Notes: generated by a model from the letters alone, not told the origin. Shown: positions 1 to 9,306, counted from the first letter of the stretch. The stretch: 64,000 bases of DNA from an uncultured Collinsella sp. (GCA_900556415.1 USOU01000004.1:1-64000); one strand, 5' to 3'. Numbers and translations are program-made.

Positions 1-425
1 CTCGGGACATCTCGAGTCCAGCCGTCCGCCGTTTTTCGCTTTCGCGGCGCGGGCCGCCACTCGCTCAACGGCCATCCCGCCGGCGCCGGGCCCGTTATCG
101 GGGCCAATCGCGCTCCCGCCCGCCCGGCGACTCCAAAACCATGCCGGTTTACGGGGCCAGGACGGGAACCCCAGAGCATGCCGCAATCGGCAATATCAAA
201 ACCGCTGGTAGACGACTTGCGCATTCCGTGAAATGCAGGGCACGGACGGCCGGCCCGGGTCCGGCCCCGTAATCCGGCATAGTTTTGAAATGAAACTAAA
301 TCACTGGCAGGCAAACTAGGTCGTTCTAGCGCCATGTCGCCGGCTAATTTCCAATTTCCAACCAGTTGCACAAAACATTTGCTCGCAGTCGCGTCTCGGC
401 GCACTTCATTGCCTCGGATTTGGCT
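1..425. other. Gene-free start of window
   Basis: No convincing coding region is visible. The stretch is GC-rich at its left end and holds a 154-bp inverted-repeat element at 134-287, listed separately. Confidence 0.5.
134..287. repeat. 154-bp inverted-repeat element, family C copy 1
   Basis: The left arm (134-158) and right arm (263-287) are inverted copies matching at 23 of 25 positions. Their core is CCGGATTACGGGGCC or close to it. The 104-bp interior is not a strong hairpin. A second copy with the same arms and the same 104-bp interior length lies at 24806-24959. This is a non-coding, possibly mobile, element of unknown role. Confidence 0.75.
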
Positions 426-1501
426 TTATATCGAATCCCCAAGCGACTGCAGACGCTTTTGACTATGGTGTCTAACTGCTTTATTGTCGTAAAGCATATC
501 GTGGGTTACCAGAAACACGTCGAAACCCATGCTCTGGAGCGCAGTCATGCGCTCCGCATCGTGCTCAAGCACCGCGCCTGATCCATGGATGACTTCACCT
601 TGGATCTCGATAATTACTGCCTTCATTAGGACTGGGTTTACAATCACGATGTCTCCGTAGCAAACCTTTTGACCTGCGATGCTTTGGGCTGCCAGGGATA
701 GAGGAGTTAAATCGTTGAGGTAAACGTAGCTGAATCCCGCACCACCTAGACGTCGAGAACGACTTAGAAGCATGACCCCCGCGACCTCGAGCGGAGACGC
801 AGCAATGCCGATAGCCTGCTGAGCGGCATCATAAAACTGCTTTCCCACATTTGACTTTTGACCTTGTCGGCGAATCGATGCAGGTCGCTCAGTTCGATGA
901 GCGGCTTTCTCATCCAAAGAGAAGTACCTTTGAGTTTCGTAACCTCTCTTCCATCCTCACGCTTGTTCGTTTGGTCTTCGTTATCTGGGGCCTTTACCGT
1001 TGCGCGGGCATAAACTCGTTTCCAAGGAACATCGTCTTCGCCTTCTCCAAGTTCGAACAGATCCTGCGTGTTGGAATTGCGATTCTCCTCTACCGCCATT
1101 TTTAACTGCATTTCGACAGCGGGAGTCGGCTCGAAAACAGAAAACCAGCCGCATAGTTCGTACATAGCCAGTACGAGATTTATTTGGGATACAAAGCGTG
1201 TCATAGTAAATAACGTGTTAAGCGGATTGGTGACACTAAAGCCTAAATGAGTGTCGATTGTTGTGCCGGCATCAGATGCCCCTTCCCAGCGAATAGTGGA
1301 GCGCAATCCCGAGTGGTGATTACAACAACCTGGCGATGCAACAGTGATAATCGGGGTCTTGAGTACCTCGGCTACGAAAGGGGCTTGGGATAGGGCTCGC
1401 CAGCCGTCATCGGAGCTGGGCAGGCGCGGGTAGAGGTCGCGCACCTGCGGCGGGCAGCGCCAGTAGCGGAATGCGGTGTTTGCGCAGACGATCTCGTCCA
1501 T
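426..1501 (-). pseudogene. Frameshifted hypothetical protein with nuclease-like C-terminus
   Basis: Two overlapping reading frames (764-1501, then 426-917) together make one protein of about 358 residues. The start at 1501 has a good ribosome binding site (GGGGAGG, six bases upstream). The frames join near 845-865, where the first frame's ..DKVKSQMW is continued by ..SNVGKQFYDAAQQ in the other. One base appears to be lost, possibly in an A-run. The C-terminal part reads VVIEIQG..IHG.....HDAERMTAL..MGFDVFLVTHDML, which resembles the conserved end of DUF559 or very-short-patch-repair-like proteins (PD-(D/E)XK fold). Some such proteins are paired with AbiE-type antitoxins. The family call is tentative. 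The frameshift could be real decay or a sequencing error. Confidence 0.6.
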
Positions 1502-1827
1502 GTGGGCCTCCCCTGGTTTCGGCCGCGGGCCGTGCGGATTGCGGGTAAGGTCGATTATCTACTGGCGCATCATGCGGGTAAGTACGGGTAGCTGACCAAA
1601 CACTGACCAAAAGCTTGACGCAATCTGTTGAAAACCCGCCATAGACATGAACGTGCTGGTACGAGCTGTGAGCCAGTGGTCTCTGTCTCCACAATTGCGC
1701 ATAGATTGCGCAGAGAATTCAATGAATGAACGCAGATGCACTTTTCAAAACGCGCAATGACGACACCTAATGTGAACTGCGTAACATATAACGCCTTAGG
1801 TAACTTCGCTTCGATTTAGCAACATAT
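1502..1827. other. Gene-free gap upstream of the frameshifted gene
   Basis: Small open frames occur here but none has a ribosome binding site or recognisable content. The sequence becomes AT-rich after about 1700. No repeat was recognised. Confidence 0.4.
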
Positions 1828-1860
1828 GAAAAAAGGCCAGAGGTTTAATACCTCTGACCT
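1828..1860 (-). terminator. Rho-independent terminator of tRNA-Val
   Basis: On the minus strand a GGTCAGAGGT / ACCTCTGGCC stem is followed by six T residues, immediately downstream of the tRNA. Confidence 0.85.
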
Positions 1861-1870
1861 GCGCTTTTGA

Positions 1871-1945
1871 TGGTGGGCGATACAAGATTCGAACTTGTGA
1901 CCCCATCCGTGTGAAGGATATGCTCTACCCCTGAGCCAATCGCCC
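1871..1945 (-). tRNA. tRNA-Val (anticodon CAC)
   Basis: The minus strand folds as a full cloverleaf. The acceptor is GGGCGAT / ATCGCCC with an encoded CCA. The anticodon loop TTCACAC gives anticodon CAC, and the T-arm carries TTCGAATC. A terminator follows at once. The 3' end faces the accessory segment at 1-1500, which is the usual side for integration at tRNA genes, but no integrase or duplicated tRNA end is visible. Confidence 0.95.
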
Positions 1946-2233
1946 GTCGCCTTTCGGCAAAAGATATACTAACATAGCCGCGCGTGGTTTACCAAGAACT
2001 TTTTGCCCCCGATTTTAAATTCGCAGGAGCATGCAGTGCGAACGCAACCAAACAAACAGGCAAACTTGCAGCAAAACCACCATTTATCGGTTGACCCACG
2101 AGGTCTCGGGGCGGCAGATAAGCCGTGCGTTGTTGTCCGTTCGCTGTGCGACAATTTGATGCGTAATAAATTTGAACGACCGCAGGTCTTGCCCTGCTGT
2201 ATCTGCGGAGTCTAATCAAGAAAGGACGCAATC

Positions 2234-2857
2234 ATGGGTTCTGATCAGGAAGCGACTTGCGAGAAAGACTGTAAATTTCTTTTCGATGATTTTAGGGATG
2301 AAATGGAGAGGGTCAAATCCCTTCTCGATCTTGACCATTGGGCACGCGCTTGCGGAGACGAGGAATTTAAAGAATTACTAGACAATCTGGCTGAGGAGGG
2401 AAAACGTAAACGCATGAATTCTACCTACAAGCTCGCCGAGTGTTTTACAGAATGCATCAAAAATGACGGCAAAGATGACGGGTCCGATAACTGGGCCTTC
2501 TATATGGCTCTCATCGAAGAGTTGGGCATTGAGCCACAGGCTGTTAAATACGTAAAAGATGACTACTTTGATATTACATTGCCCATGAGCAATGGCCAAT
2601 TTACCGTTCGTGTAAAGCCTTTCGACCCTTATGTACCAGAGCCATGGCGGAGCGAAGTCATTAAGAAGGCCGATGATCAGAGAGTCGACCCTCGCTGGCA
2701 CTACTTTGTGTCATGGGCGAAATACTGGGATGTCTTTCTAAATTCCAACAGCAAATATGCAGAGAAGTTAAGGGAGCGCGATACTGATCACAAAGATTGC
2801 GATGCTCCCACCCGCTTTACTAATAGAGTCCTGAAAAAATGGCTCAGAAAATCGTAG
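2234..2857 (+). CDS. Hypothetical protein, AT-rich orphan
   Basis: This is a 207-residue soluble, charged protein that I do not recognise. The start at 2234 is supported by AAGAAAGGACG upstream of ATG. There is no signal peptide or membrane segment. It is acidic in the N-terminal half, with many Asp/Glu/Lys residues and scattered cysteines (EATCEKDCKF near the start). The C-terminus is basic (RVLKKWLRKS). Base composition is clearly more AT-rich than the core genes from 9.5 kb on, which fits its place in the accessory stretch. It stands alone between tRNA-Val upstream and the convergent XRE gene downstream. No function can be proposed. Confidence 0.75.
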   Translation: MGSDQEATCEKDCKFLFDDFRDEMERVKSLLDLDHWARACGDEEFKELLDNLAEEGKRKRMNSTYKLAECFTECIKNDGKDDGSDNWAFYMALIEELGIEPQAVKYVKDDYFDITLPMSNGQFTVRVKPFDPYVPEPWRSEVIKKADDQRVDPRWHYFVSWAKYWDVFLNSNSKYAEKLRERDTDHKDCDAPTRFTNRVLKKWLRKS

Positions 2858-3581
2858 CGATACAGGGGCTAGCGGGGAGCGTACCTCGCCAGCCCTATTC
2901 TTCCAGAACGATCGGTTGCCAGACGAAGTCTTCGATGCTGCAGTGTAAGGTTTTTGCGAGCGCAAATGCCGAGGAGACCGAGGTGCGGCAAAGGTCGAGC
3001 TGGTTTTGCTCGTAGAGCTGTATGGCGCGGAGTTTAACCCCCGATTGGGCTGCGAGCTGTTTTTGTGTTAGGCCGGCTGCCTTTCGTGCCGCTCTGAGGC
3101 CTTTTTGGGGAGCCTGAGCTTTGTTCCACTTGTCGATGACAATCTCGGCGAATGTATCTTCGGAGGCCTCATGAAGCGGATATCTACGATACGGATTCCC
3201 TCAAATGGGTTTTCGGCAAGCAGTTCCCGATACTGTGCCCTTGCTTCCTGATCTCGCTCCTTGGCCAATGGACCATACAAATCAAGCGGCGCACGCTCAA
3301 ATCCCGCAAACAGGATTCCCTTAAATGCACATTCGCTTTTGAGCACGATCTGTTCTCCAAGGTTGCTGAGCTTCATCGCTCGACCAAGCTGGTCTACGGT
3401 GATCGTATTGTTTACAAACGCCCTGGCATAACTGAAGTACGAGTCATCCGCGCGCCACCCCCTAATTGCATCATAGGCCTTGTTCCAGGCTCTCCGACAG
3501 AATAGATATCGCTTGGTATTAGAGGCGCCTCTATTCAATGCGATTGAAGGCGCCTTCTCCGTGAGCATTGTTTTGATTGCG

Positions 3582-3602
3582 TTGGTCGTGCTCTGCGACC
3601 AA
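3582..3602. promoter_or_regulatory. Palindromic operator candidate, site 1
   Basis: A 21-bp inverted repeat TTGGTCG-N7-CGACCAA lies 14 bp upstream of the ATG at 3568 (minus strand). It is repeated 52 bp away with the same arms. Likely the binding site of the adjacent XRE protein (inference). Confidence 0.55.
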
Positions 3603-3633
3603 GATCTTCTCGGTAGGCTTTCTTTTGATTCCG

Positions 3634-3654
3634 TTGGTCGCGCCTTACGACCAA
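3634..3654. promoter_or_regulatory. Palindromic operator candidate, site 2
   Basis: This is a second TTGGTCG-N7-CGACCAA palindrome, 52 bp (about five helical turns) from site 1. The similarity extends leftwards into TTTTGATTNCG, so the pair looks like a duplicated operator unit. Confidence 0.55.
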
Positions 3655-3854
3655 AATCAAAGTTGAGCATACAAATGAATGGGAAGAGCTGAAAGGCAAA
3701 CCCAAAAAGTCACACGGTTGCGCTCGCCAGCCCTCGAGCATTGCCGGGAGGCTGGATAGAACCAATATCCGTCGAAGGATAAAATTCCCCGCACTTCCGT
3801 AAAGCTGGCGTTTCGGCAGCGAAATGCGGTACCAAGAATCAAGCCAAGAAGTCT

Positions 3855-4352
3855 CTAAGGCCTCGTAGGCTTGCTGTTCCTTCGTAACTCGCTTGCGAGC
3901 TCTTTGCGTGTGCGTTTCCCGGAGACCAGGTCCTGAATCCATTCATAGTAGGGGTTATCTTCAGGATTTGGGTTATCGGAAAAGTCCACCGAAACGTTTC
4001 TCACTCTAATAATGGCAAAGGCGAAAACTAGGCTAGTCCTCTTGTTTCCATCCTCAAAGATGTGGTCCTTTACCATGTGTTCCGCAATATAGCTTGCCTG
4101 GTCGAATATGTCCGAAAATCTATCAATCGGGGACTGACCAAAGATGGTGCAAAATGCATTTGATAGAACAGATTCAATTCGACCATGTATAAGGGTGGCC
4201 CCGTCGCCCGTCATACAGGTTGTGTAGCATTTTCCAAACGCAAGCAAGCCTTCATGCAGCTGCATTACAGAAGAGGCAAGAGCCCCTATCGCTTCCTCGT
4301 CATCAAATACAAGGGGATCGATAGGGGCCGATTGCCCCATTATGAGAGACAT
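3855..4352 (-). CDS. Fic/Doc-family toxin
   Basis: A 165-residue protein with the Fic/Doc active-site motif at about residues 97-108 (HIFEDGNKRTSL). In Doc-type enzymes the motif is HxFxDGNKRT: the histidine is the catalytic base and the Asp/Asn/Lys/Arg set binds the nucleotide. Family members transfer AMP or phosphate to targets such as EF-Tu. Which one applies here cannot be told, although the second Fic arginine is absent, as in Doc. I chose ATG at 4352 over the longer frame because it overlaps the upstream antitoxin stop as TAATG and has GGAG before it. Translational coupling to the Panacea gene makes this a toxin-antitoxin pair. Confidence 0.85.
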   Translation of the reverse strand: MSLIMGQSAPIDPLVFDDEEAIGALASSVMQLHEGLLAFGKCYTTCMTGDGATLIHGRIESVLSNAFCTIFGQSPIDRFSDIFDQASYIAEHMVKDHIFEDGNKRTSLVFAFAIIRVRNVSVDFSDNPNPEDNPYYEWIQDLVSGKRTRKELASELRRNSKPTRP

Positions 4353-4861
4353 TAGGAGTTCTCCAAAAGCCTCAGCGCATTGGGCATGGCTGCAATTGTC
4401 CATTGCACGGCCTGATCGATTGTTGCGACGTCGTTATTGTCTAAGCCATCATTAGACGCAAGAATTGCCTCCGGAGTGATGGGGTTATCCATGTTCGGCG
4501 AATATACACTCGCCCATGCCCCATCTGGCTTGTGTGACAAGGTGACCAAATCAAATGCAGAAAGCATGCCAAGTCTATTCATCACAGAATCGATGAGGTT
4601 TTTAGACGTCTCGTCAAGTATCGCTGAGCCAGTCGATTTGTGAATGCAGTCTCGGCCATACGAGGAGAACGTATGATAGACCACAGGTTCAACTGGACCA
4701 TACTGCCAAGCCTCGATAATATCATCGAAAAGCGGATGATTGTATTTGCGCAATGATTCGACTTGCGAATAATAGACGAGCTTATTCAGCTTAAGATTTG
4801 TGATCTCGAACTTGTCGCTCCAATTATCAATGATGTAGTTTGCAACGTTCAGCGCTTCCAT
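4352..4861 (-). CDS. Panacea-domain (DUF4065, SocA-like) antitoxin
   Basis: A 169-residue protein with the hallmarks of the Panacea/DUF4065 domain: N-terminal ..VANYIIDN.., then ITNLKLNKLVYYSQ, then ..WQYGPVEPVVYHTFSSYG... This domain is known as a versatile antitoxin fused or linked to many unrelated toxins, and SocA is the classical member. The start at 4861 is favoured by AGGAGAGCGAAAATG; a longer frame to 4927 lacks such a site. Its stop overlaps the Fic/Doc start, and antitoxin-first order with coupling is typical. It probably neutralises the downstream toxin and may repress the operon. Confidence 0.8.
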   Translation of the reverse strand: MEALNVANYIIDNWSDKFEITNLKLNKLVYYSQVESLRKYNHPLFDDIIEAWQYGPVEPVVYHTFSSYGRDCIHKSTGSAILDETSKNLIDSVMNRLGMLSAFDLVTLSHKPDGAWASVYSPNMDNPITPEAILASNDGLDNNDVATIDQAVQWTIAAMPNALRLLENS

Positions 4862-4927
4862 TTTCGCTCTCCTCTCAGCTGGCAAAACTAATCCACTAGA
4901 CTTTAAATGGGCTGATGATGTACCCAA

Positions 4928-5128
4928 ATTAATGATATGTCGAGTTGGCCCTCGATGAATTCTCTTCTAATTACACGACAAATTGTTTCATAGCACGCGG
5001 ACATGAATTCGTCATGCGTACTTTAGCAAAAGTCTGAGAGCAAAAACGGCTTTAGCAGATGCTTACCGTTTGCAGTGGCTTTAAGAGACAGCCGAAAGCT
5101 CAGATTCAAAACGTTGTCAGCAAAAGAC
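4928..5128. other. Gap between TA module and surface-protein gene
   Basis: AT-rich. Probably holds the promoter of the antitoxin gene. No clear -35/-10 pair or repeat could be assigned. Confidence 0.3.
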
Positions 5129-6230
5129 TTATTGGACGTTACAGCAGCGATTCGCGACGCCTAGGAGTGTTATGCCAAGAAGGAAAAACGTCATTGATGC
5201 TGCAATCAAGCAGTTGTCGCCGGTTTTGGGGAGCGAGGCGGTTTTCGTGGTTGCGGCCTTGGGCTTAGCGGCATTGGTGACCGAGGTCTTAGTCACCGTG
5301 GCGGTCGTTGTTGTCGCAGCCGCGGGCTTGACCTCTGGGCGCGCTGCAGTTTCCGAACCAGGCTCTCCCGCAGCAGGATCGGCGCTGGAGGCAGGCTCGC
5401 GGCCATCACTCGGCACTGGGCGCACATCGGTCTCCCCTGCCGGCGGCGTGGCATCATCGGGCTCGATCACCACATGCGTGGCCATAGCCCCGGAGGTATC
5501 CACCACGCCTCTAGCCCCAAAGGCTCCGCCGGCGGGCGCCACAAAGCGCGCGGACGTAAGCGATCCGGCCAGGCAGCCAACGCCGCCGTCGGCGCCGGTC
5601 GCATCTAACCACGAGGCATCGACGGCAAGCGTCCCGAAGGGCACGCCATCGTCGGGATCCTCATCTAGCAGGTACGCGCCGTAAGTGCGCACGCCCGCTC
5701 CCGGAGCCCGCGCCCGCAGCAACAAGGCGCCCGCCACCGCGAACGACAAGACGACCCGCGACCAGGCCGGCCACGACCTCATCCTCAATGCCGGCCCCGT
5801 CAGCCTGGGCATTGACGGTGCGGCCGTCCACCACCAATGCCTGAAACGCGTGAATCCCGCACTGCGATCCCGTGGCCGTTAACGACCCGGTGCCGCGGAG
5901 CGTCAGGTTGCCCCACACCTCCAGACCGCACTGCGAAATGTCCACGATGGACGTTTGCATCTCCCTAACGGAGTTTTGCCCGGTCAGGGTCACCACCAGG
6001 TCGCCTTCGGCGCCGATGGCCTCGCCAGAAAAGCCGCTGAGTTCCAGGTGGTCGGCATCGGTCCAAGCCCAACCGGGGCCCGAGACGCCAGGCTCGTAGT
6101 ACGTCGCGCCCGCAATGATGAGGCTCTCCGCACCCGCGGCATAAGAAGGCCCGCCCAGCAAAACGCATAGGCAGGCCATGACGGTAAACAGGATGTAGTG
6201 ACGGCTAGTGTGGAACGCGGCAGTAAACAT
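5129..6230 (-). pseudogene. Frameshifted LPXTG-anchored surface protein
   Basis: The start at 6230 (GGAGCGG before ATG) gives a signal peptide (hydrophobic stretch ILFTVMACLCVLLGG, then SYAAGAES). A secreted region with ..LELSGFSGEAIGAEGDLVVT.. and ..LTLRGTGSLTATG.. follows, resembling carbohydrate-binding or right-handed beta repeats. The frame fails near 5695-5725, where AGCGGGCGTG has one G too many. In the second frame the protein continues with ..VRTYGAYLLDEDPDDG.. and a Thr/Ala/Lys-rich spacer. It ends in a sortase signal, LPKTGD, followed by a hydrophobic segment and a short tail. The repaired protein would have about 366 residues. Whether the lesion is real or an assembly error cannot be decided here. 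Confidence 0.75.
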
Positions 6231-6422
6231 AACCGCTCCGATCTTCGCAGGAGCCAATGGAAGCTGCAGCAGAAAAATACCTGGTAGCAGCACTCATTAG
6301 TGTAGCGAGATTAGACAAGGAGCAAAGTAGAAAAACGTGATCGATTCCAGTAATTAGGTGTAAATCGTTTTGCCAATCGGTGAAAGGCGGCGTTGTGCGG
6401 CGTCAATTGGCCGTACTACTTC

Positions 6423-8234
6423 CTAATAACTAATTCCATTCGCATCGCAAATTGCGCGACAGAGCCTTGAGACCTGCTTGGTGCAGTCACCCAATGGGGT
6501 GAATCCAGATTCGCAGGCCAGTTTGGCAATCGCGATTTTGTTAGGCGTTAAAGAGCGCATTCCCTCGAACTTGAAATTTAAAGGGCAGGTAAAACGCTCG
6601 CCGAGATCATGGTTCCACCTCTTGCCTGGATGAGCAGCCTCTATGGACGCCGTCAAAGCATCCGCCGGTACGTAGTTCTCAATTGTAGAACCCCACGTTA
6701 CCCAATGCATGGCACCACTTTGCTTGCATTCCTCAATGACACGTCTTTTCGTCTTACCTACTCGAGCATTTATACTCTTCTTGTCGGAATCCATCAAAAT
6801 GCAGAAATGAGTATTGATTCGGAAGAGAGATATCAGTTTTTCACTGGAGCCACCGGGGCTTGCATCGAGCGCGTTCAGGAGTTTGCCGCCGTACAGCATG
6901 ATGCTGTAATGAACGCCTTCGACAAGGTGAGCGGAGTTCTCCTTCGCCCATTTCCCAATCCAATAGTTAAGGTAGATACGATCAGACGGGCCCTCCACCC
7001 ATACAACGTAGTTTGATTGAAGCAGATCAGATGCATGAGCCCCCAGGTCGTCTAGCAAATCACGGGCCAGTGCCATCCCGTTGAGCTGTTGGCATGTAGA
7101 CACGCCATTCTTTTTGCTCACATGTGCCACCTGAACACCCGGAGCGTTGATGATAGTCGGTGAATGCGTCGTCACAATGAAACGGTTGGCATCATCGTGT
7201 AGGAGATATTCAATAAACCTCGCTTGGAGCGCAGGATGAAGATGAATTTCCGGCTCTTCGATACAAATGATTTTATCAGTGTTGCAAGCAACGACAGCAG
7301 CGAGAATAATCAGCTCAGTCAGACCGGTACCGAGTGACTCAAGCGGTAGGTAATCGGTGTCAGCGGTCTTCACTGCGATTTCATGGCTCTCATGGGATAC
7401 AAGTATCGCTGCACCGCGATCGTTCAGAACGTCGCGAACAAAATCCTGAAGTTTGCTCCAACGCTGTCTAGACTGTTCAAAATCTTTTCGCTCGGGGTTA
7501 TATAACCTTAGCAAAGCCGCAGGGAGGCCTACGCCACTGTTGATAGGGTTATGCCGGCTCGAGAAATCAGCGTCTTCGATAGATCTAATTGCTCCAACCT
7601 TTAGAAACTTGGGGAGCGAGTCCCACGGCATCGCTGTGCGTATGATATTGCTGTAGTTCAGGCTGTCATCTCCGGCACTGCCACAGAACGCAAGAGATGC
7701 GTCGGTTAAGTTGCCGATTGTTAAGCTCGAAGCCTGATATTGCGAGAAATGTGCATGTAAAATGGCGTCATAACCAATAGAGTTTTGTCCCCACCCAAGA
7801 GAGAAATCAAGCCATGCGGCGGTTCCATTTTCAGAAATGTACGGAACGTCGTTAAACAGTTTGAGCAACGATTTCGCATATTCCTGCTGGCGAGATGATC
7901 GGGCATTTGGCATGAGCGTCTCTTCGAGTGCATCGATATTGACACATATAGAGATGGTCGCCGGAGGAAGCTCATTTTGAGCATTTAGTCTCAAAGGCAC
8001 ATCGGCTCTTGTTAACGGATTATCTTCTCGTCGAATATCGCCGCGCTCGTCAATCGCCTCAATAACTCTGATGAAATAATCAATGAGTGCCGACTTGCCG
8101 CAATTATTCTGCCCGGAAACAACCTGGACTTTATCAAAGGGGCCTATACGTGCGGACTCACCGCCAGTGAAAGAGCGGAAGCCCGCGCAACCAAACCCAA
8201 CAAATGGATTCCTGGAGAAAGATCCGACTGACAA
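6423..8234 (-). CDS. OLD-family ATP-dependent endonuclease (AAA ATPase + TOPRIM)
   Basis: A 603-residue protein with an ABC/SMC-type ATPase head. Walker A is GQNNCGKS (about 41-48) and Walker B is IICIEEPEIHLHP (about 320-332), followed by a TTHSP motif. A C-terminal TOPRIM nuclease domain has VEGPSD at about 413 and LMDSDKKS at about 480. This is the architecture of OLD/GajA nucleases, which cleave or nick DNA and often act in phage defence. I chose the TTG at 8234 because AAGGAGG lies six bases upstream; the longer frame to 8255 would place that site inside the gene. No GajB-like helicase or other partner is adjacent, so it would be a class 1 stand-alone protein. It is AT-richer than the core genes, suggesting transfer. 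Confidence 0.88.
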   Translation of the reverse strand: MSVGSFSRNPFVGFGCAGFRSFTGGESARIGPFDKVQVVSGQNNCGKSALIDYFIRVIEAIDERGDIRREDNPLTRADVPLRLNAQNELPPATISICVNIDALEETLMPNARSSRQQEYAKSLLKLFNDVPYISENGTAAWLDFSLGWGQNSIGYDAILHAHFSQYQASSLTIGNLTDASLAFCGSAGDDSLNYSNIIRTAMPWDSLPKFLKVGAIRSIEDADFSSRHNPINSGVGLPAALLRLYNPERKDFEQSRQRWSKLQDFVRDVLNDRGAAILVSHESHEIAVKTADTDYLPLESLGTGLTELIILAAVVACNTDKIICIEEPEIHLHPALQARFIEYLLHDDANRFIVTTHSPTIINAPGVQVAHVSKKNGVSTCQQLNGMALARDLLDDLGAHASDLLQSNYVVWVEGPSDRIYLNYWIGKWAKENSAHLVEGVHYSIMLYGGKLLNALDASPGGSSEKLISLFRINTHFCILMDSDKKSINARVGKTKRRVIEECKQSGAMHWVTWGSTIENYVPADALTASIEAAHPGKRWNHDLGERFTCPLNFKFEGMRSLTPNKIAIAKLACESGFTPLGDCTKQVSRLCRAICDANGISY

Positions 8235-8558
8235 TTGAGCCTCCTTAAAACGCAATACTTACATTACTTGCAACGTTCAGGATATAGCACTTAAAGGCTT
8301 TGGATCTAAAACTGACGAAGTTGGATAAATTGAGCTGGATTTGAGAGATTCAAGGTCATCTTCACGTGCGGCATTCAGCACCTACTTAAAAACATGACGG
8401 TTTATAAGAAGAGCGACCTTAGTGATTGCCTATTGATGAAATTGGCGAGAATAATGAGGGCGGGGGTGTATCGATTAGCGCCGATACACCCCCGCCCTCG
8501 GGTAGGATGACCTTGCTGTAGGCTAAATCCGCCGCCTAACGCAAGCCTCCGCTCTCCC
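8235..8558. other. Gene-free gap upstream of the OLD gene
   Basis: Probably carries the OLD promoter at its left end. The right end is occupied by a strong hairpin (8456-8499). No coding region was seen. Confidence 0.4.
8456..8499. repeat. Strong 18-bp hairpin
   Basis: GAGGGCGGGGGTGTATCG (8456-8473) is followed by an 8-base loop and its exact complement (8482-8499). It has no T-run, so it is not a classical terminator. It lies just past the end of the ugd remnant and may have stopped its transcription. Confidence 0.6.
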
Positions 8559-8867
8559 CTAGTCCCGCTTAAACAAATCGCGGGCATACACCTTGTCCGC
8601 CGCGTCCGCGAGCTCGTCGCTCCAGCGGTTGGCGACGATCACGTCGCAGCCGGCCTTGAAGTCCTCCAGGTCGCGCGTGACCTCGGAGCCGGAGAACTCC
8701 GGCGCGTCCAGCGTGGACTCGTAGACCACCACGGGCCCGCCCTTGGCCTTCACGCGCTTCATGGCGCCCTGAATGGAGCTCGCGCGGAAGTTGTCGAAGT
8801 TGGACTTCATCGTCAGGCGGTACACGCCCACGACCGACTTCTCCTTGCCGGCATAGACACGGCCCAT
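8559..8867 (-). pseudogene. C-terminal remnant of UDP-glucose 6-dehydrogenase
   Basis: 102 codons match the last quarter of UDP-glucose/GDP-mannose dehydrogenases: [32 protein letters not shown], then ..[19 protein letters not shown].. and DLFKRD at the end. The full enzyme is about 390 residues, so the NAD-binding and catalytic-cysteine parts are missing. The usual Tyr-Glu-Pro-Thr in the UDP-binding domain has become YEST, consistent with decay. No ribosome binding site precedes the fragment. It is probably what is left of a capsule or polysaccharide locus after deletion. Confidence 0.8.
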
Positions 8868-9266
8868 TTAAAAGATGAGTCCCGTGCAGCGCGGAATATT
8901 GTTCATCGCATTACGGCGTTAAAGCTAGTACGGATCAAATCTACTTCAAGACTCAATCCTAAAGAATCCGCTGTATTTATGCGCAATTAGAAAATGAGCA
9001 AAGCCGCGCAAACAACTTAAGAAAAAGCATCCAAGTGAAAAACTAGGATTCATCGGTAGAAAACAGTTACAAAGATTTGATAATCTGCAAATAGATGACA
9101 GTCAAATCTAAGACTTAATCTTACTGAGCAAGCCTGAAACAAGTACCTTAAGATCTTTCACATACAAAAGCACAATTTATGTATAGAAGTGGAAGCTAAA
9201 TTGCGCAACTTTTTGCGGTGAGGGTGTTGGCGTGGCGTCACATTGGTTTGCGCGATGGCTGCATAT
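8868..9266. other. AT-rich gene-free gap
   Basis: About 400 bases with no supported coding region, distinctly AT-rich compared with the flanks. Together with the ugd remnant this looks like a deletion or insertion scar beside tRNA-Ala. Confidence 0.45.
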
Positions 9267-9295
9267 GAAAAAAGCCTCCGGTTTCCCGGAAGCTT
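9267..9295 (-). terminator. Rho-independent terminator of tRNA-Ala
   Basis: The minus-strand stem AGCTTCCGG / CCGGAGGCT with a GAAA-type loop is followed by a run of six T. Confidence 0.85.
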
Positions 9296-9306
9296 TGCAT
9301 TCACAG

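Larger units (their letters stand above)
2895..3670 (-). pseudogene. Frameshifted XRE-family regulator with N-terminal domain of unknown function
   Basis: The minus-strand frame from 3670 runs to about 3195 with an N-terminal domain I cannot name (..YARAFVNNTITVDQLGRAMK.., ..LYGPLAKERDQEARAQYREL..). It then loses frame at GAGGGAATCC. Restoring one base gives ..NPYRRYPLHEASEDTFAEIV.. and a typical XRE/Cro helix-turn-helix (GLTQKQLAAQSGVKLRAIQL), ending with a stop at 2895. The true start is unclear. ATG at 3568 is attractive because it leaves two 21-bp palindromes just upstream, but no clear Shine-Dalgarno sequence is seen at either candidate. If intact, it would be a DNA-binding regulator of about 225-258 residues, probably controlling itself. 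Confidence 0.6.

Noticed and set aside
5695..5725. Programmed frameshift in the LPXTG gene
   Set aside because: No slippery heptamer or downstream stimulatory structure was recognised; a one-base indel in GGG is simpler.
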